A stretch of 64,000 nt of DNA, taken from contig OX419341.1 of the NCBI GenBank assembly GCA_948470475.1, forward strand, positions 5,622,853-5,686,852. The letters run 5' to 3'. Source of the DNA: Galaxea fascicularis (taxonomy: Eukaryota > Cnidaria > Anthozoa > Scleractinia > Euphylliidae). The notes below the pieces were generated by a model. It was not told the DNA's origin. It worked only from the letters and a program-made list of their open reading frames with translations, and ran no database searches. The position numbers and the translations under genes were made by a program. Positions 60,577-64,000 of this stretch are shown piece by piece (within the stretch, counting starts at the first letter, position 1; each line of letters opens with the position of its first letter).

Positions 60577-61627
60577 AATCCAGCAATTAGTGAGTTCATT
60601 TTCCCACTGACGACAACAGGTCAAGTGATTCCCACTTTCCTGCACATTTTTTGTCACTAAATAAATGTATGTCGGGTTTTAAATTAACGACTCAATGGTA
60701 AAAACACTATTCTTCTCTTCAAAAGCCGTACCTCCTTCAAAGGCCTTACTAAAGCCCAGTTTCGCCTCACACAGCAAACATGACACACGTCGACAAGTGT
60801 CTGAAATTTGCCGTCTTCACTCAAATTTGCTCAACTAATATTTACTAGTGCGGCGTCCAAGAGGTACGGTTTTAAAACAAGTCTAAATTCGTCGATAAAA
60901 GTAGATGCTGCGAGTTTAAGGTACTTTAGCAGCGATGACGGCGACAGCAACGAAAACGCCACATCAAAAATATAACTCTTTCGCGATTACTGGAATTTGA
61001 TTACCTTGGAAAATGCTCTGTCCAGGTACTTTAGTGCTATGAATAATGTTAAATTACGAAAAAGGAAAGCAAAACTTAACATCGTGTGCTTACGTTCTTC
61101 AGAAAACAAAATGCGGTCATTTCACGTTGTGTAGCAGAGGACGAAAAATAAATATACAAAATGTAGAACGCACGTGCAGTGCGATTACTTTGACTCACTA
61201 AACTCTGCTATTGGTTTGTGGCGTTCCGTTGTCGTCCTTCTTACTCAAGGTGATGTTACACGAGCCGATTTTTAACGCCGATTTTTTGAAAAATCTGCAA
61301 CATTGTTGCCGAATTTTGTTGGAGTTGGTGCGTGTAACATCCCCACCGCTGACTTTTAACGCAACATTGCGTTAAAACTCGGCTCGTGCAACAGTGTTTT
61401 CCTCTAAAAGACAGTATTTTAACATCTCTTTCGACCAAAAGAAAGTCAGGTATTTTTTTCAACTTAAGCTAGTGTGGATTAAGAAGCCCACTGACAGAGG
61501 ATTTTTGTTTGTTCAACTATTGCTGGCGTACAGCCTTGAACATCGGATGTTTTGCGTGTAGAGGTGGTGCATTTTTTTCAAGTGTAAACTGTGTTTCTGT
61601 GGAAACAAAAAAAAACAAAACAAAACA

Positions 61628-61757
61628 ATTAACACTTAATGACTGTCTCGAGGGGAACAGTGAATTTTTGTTTCCCGAGTTTTCTCGAGAAACAATGAGA
61701 TTCGAGGGAAAAAAAAATTCACTGTTCCCCAAGGGACCAGTCATTTAAGTGATTTGT
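61628..61757. mobile_element. Foldback element, 130 bp
   Basis: Left CACTTAATGACTG..GGGGAACAGTGAATTTTT and right AAATTCACTGTTCCCC..CAGTCATTTAAGTG are inverted copies around TTCTCGAGAAA. Non-coding. Confidence 0.8.
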
Positions 61758-62446
61758 TATATAGCAAAATAAATGGAAACAAAAGCAAATTTTGAAAAAC
61801 GCGCTGAGATTCCAGCGACAACATCAGACCACCTTCAACTGCACGCTTTGATCACGTGCAACAGCGGTCAACATTTCACTGTTACCCGTTTGACGTCATA
61901 GTTTTCGCAATGTTGCCCGCTCATGGCATTTGGCGGTAAACAGTTCCGTTGTTAGATGTCATGTGACCATGAACTAGCCCGGCAATGAATGGGCGCGCTG
62001 TAGCCGGAAAAACGCCAGCTTTGTAACAATGTTATTTATTGATACTAATGGGCGGTCCCCAACCGTCAGCCTGTTGATGTTGACAAAAGCAATTCGACGA
62101 TTTTCAATTCAGTTTCGAAAGCAATTCCCGTTTACTTTGATTTGGTATTGCTGTAATGGGATTGCAAACTCGAGCCACTCTCTCAACCAACGAGAGGCAA
62201 AACCAAAACACACATTTGGCGCTGCCTACATGTCATTCTTTTGAACTTTGATTGGTTCACTGCTATGTTTGCCAGTATTCCACACTGCATCTGTGGAAAT
62301 GAAGCGAAATTTTTGTTTCCTTCTTGAACAAAATCAATATTTCCTCTTGGAAGACCTTTGAATCGTTGTTAAAAGACTGTAGTACTGGTATCGATCAACA
62401 CCTTCAATTCGAAACCAGCGCTTAGTTCGAGAAAATATGCAACCGA

Positions 62447-63075
62447 TGTCAAGCGCGGGAAACCATACAGCCGATGACAAACGCGGGAAACCATATAGTC
62501 GAGGTCAAACGCGGGAAACAATATACCGATGTCAAACGCGGGAAACCATATAGTCGAGGTCAAACGCGGGAAACCATATAGCCAATGTCAAACGCGGGAA
62601 ACCATATAGGCGATGTCAAACGCGGGAAACCATACAGCCGATGTCAAACGCGGGAAACCATATAGGCGATGTCAAACGCGGGAAACCATACAGCCGATGT
62701 CAAACGCGGGAAACCATATAGTCGAGGTCAAACGCGGGAAACCATATAGCTGATGTCAAACGCGGGAAACCATATAGGCGATGTCAAACGCGGGAAACCA
62801 TACAGGCGATGTCAAACGCGGGAAACCATATAGCCGAGGTCAAACGCGGGAAACCATATAGCCGAGGTCAAACGCGGGAAACCATATAGCCAATGTCATA
62901 CGAGGGAAACAATATAGCCGAGGTCAAACGTGGGAAACCATATATCCGATGTCAAGCGCGGGAAACCACACGGCCGGTGTCAAACGCGCGAAAATATACA
63001 ACCGGTGACAAACGCGGGAACAACACTGCTAGTGTCAAGCACGGGAAACTTTGCAACTGGGTTCAAGCGCAGGAA
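62447..63075. repeat. 28-bp tandem array, about 22 units, with CGCGGGAAA core
   Basis: Unit core GTCAAACGCGGGAAACC followed by ATATAG and a variable CCGA/GCGA/TCGAG step, period 28 throughout. The centre is nearly uniform and the right-hand units (after about 62890) are diverged. On the complementary strand every unit contains TTTCCCGCG. Open frames crossing it change register every unit and are not genes. Confidence 0.93.
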
Positions 63076-63725
63076 AGTAAACAAAACGTCTGTACAACAC
63101 CAGAGAATGCATCCAATAAATCACAGCTGGGTTTGGCTTTCTTCCTTAACAGACAGGTGGCGTTCTTAAACTGACCAATAAGAAAGCAATAAAAAGAAGT
63201 GCAAATAACTTTGAATACTGCAAAGTAAGGCTGGGACAATGAAAGCTTTTCAACTGCTTCCGCACGTGTACCTTTACAATATCAGTTCTGAAACATTTGA
63301 CATTTTTTCGATATCAATCTGATTGATTATCGATATTACTACGTCATCAATGAAGGGAACATCCTTTGCCTGGTTCTTTTACAAAGGAAAAAGGAATCCT
63401 CACGTTGGCTTCAGTAAACCGAATTTAGCGGTTTCGTCTTGCATTGTAACTCATGACTTAGAGCCACAAGATAAGCAATGTTTAGTAAACGAAAAAGTTG
63501 TTTTGCAAATTCGCCGAAGAGTTTCTATAGATGTTGGTCAAGTGCAAGAGACCGGCGCAGATACACGTTTACGTGAACTAGAACTAGAAAAATGCCATTA
63601 ATTATGAATTGCGAACAAAACTGTAACATACCCATCATTCCCCTCCTCCACAAGAGGTTTCCTTTCATCATCGTCACCCACCTGAAGCAGAAAAAATTGC
63701 TTAAATAAGTTGAGCGCCCACTTCA

Positions 63726-63730
63726 ATTCG

Positions 63731-63761
<31 letters not shown>

Positions 63762-63849
63762 AAGACCAAAAAAAGGTTTGTTTTACCACGCCAAGCCTCG
63801 CCCCCTTGGTTTTAACTGCGAGGCTTGGCGTGGTAAAAAAAAAACTTTC

Positions 63850-63889
<40 letters not shown>

Positions 63890-63894
63890 CGAAT
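63726..63894. mobile_element. Near-perfect 169-bp foldback element
   Basis: ATTCGCCCTTGTCACACGG, CGGCCATATTGTCCCGG, TACCACGCCAAGCCTCGC at left mirror GCGAGGCTTGGCGTGGTA, GGGACAATATGGCCG, CCGTGTGACAAGGGCGAAT at right, around a loop of about 20 nt. Confidence 0.85.
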
Positions 63895-64000
63895 AGTCGC
63901 CTTTCACGTGCACCAAACCTAACACAAACTTGAATCGACTCGAATTATAAAAGTTCCATAATAAATTTAAACGTCGCACCTAAACGTCGATTTGAATTGC

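Larger units (their letters stand above)
56892..64000. other. Gene-poor right end: foldback elements and a satellite array
   Basis: After the collagen/Ig stop an AATAAA occurs at about 57555. The rest holds a TA microsatellite (about 58830-58853), a G-rich tandem tract (59627-59681), palindromic GGCGGCCAT elements, and a 28-bp array (62447-63075). Sequence near 58440 (ATTTCAG then GTATGT) could be a 5' UTR donor of a gene to the right, but no coding exon supports it. The open frame 63323-63601 is unrecognised. Confidence 0.5.

Noticed and set aside
62447..63075. CRISPR-like array (short regular repeats)
   Set aside because: Repeats are head-to-tail with no unique spacers, the genome is eukaryotic, and there are no cas genes. 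It is a satellite.
63323..63601. 92-codon open frame near the right end
   Set aside because: Not recognised, with no splice or promoter support; left unannotated.

Overview
The window looks like nuclear DNA of an anthozoan cnidarian, most probably a stony coral. It is AT-rich, its genes are split into many short exons with GT-AG introns, and introns and intergenic DNA are full of small foldback elements and tRNA-derived SINEs. The gene set is typically metazoan (FIP1, CD36-type scavenger receptor, sphingosine-1-phosphate phosphatase, class A GPCR, collagen/Ig/CNTNAP-like protein). The assignment is inferred from gene content and architecture; no species marker was seen.

Layout. (1) 1-7664, minus: a sphingosine-1-phosphate phosphatase-like PAP2 gene, 11 exons rebuilt here, last exon off the left edge. 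(2) 7664-7754: an 89-bp divergent gap, probably a shared promoter, with YY1-like cores over both start codons. (3) 7754-31244, plus: FIP1, the cleavage/polyadenylation factor, 16 exons that join to an open frame of 620 codons. Its 13.6-kb twelfth intron contains (4) an intronless class A GPCR on the same strand (23092-24240). (5) 31245-36229: intergenic, repeat-bearing. (6) 36230-49020, minus: a CD36/SCARB-family receptor, 12 coding exons. (7) 49021-52833: promoter side of CD36, transposon copies, G-tracts. (8) 52834-56891, plus: a predicted type II membrane protein with a furin-like site, collagen stretch, three Ig domains and a CNTNAP-type fibrinogen-like C-terminus. (9) 56892-64000: no convincing gene; foldback elements and a 28-bp tandem array.

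The genes are not an operon and share no obvious pathway. The most arresting points are the GPCR nested in FIP1 with non-canonical motifs, the domain order of the collagen/Ig protein, the satellite whose repeat unit carries an E2F-like core, and transposon pairs in inverted orientation around first exons. Exon borders were read by eye from splice consensus, phase and family similarity; every multi-exon model keeps phase throughout. No computation or database search was run.
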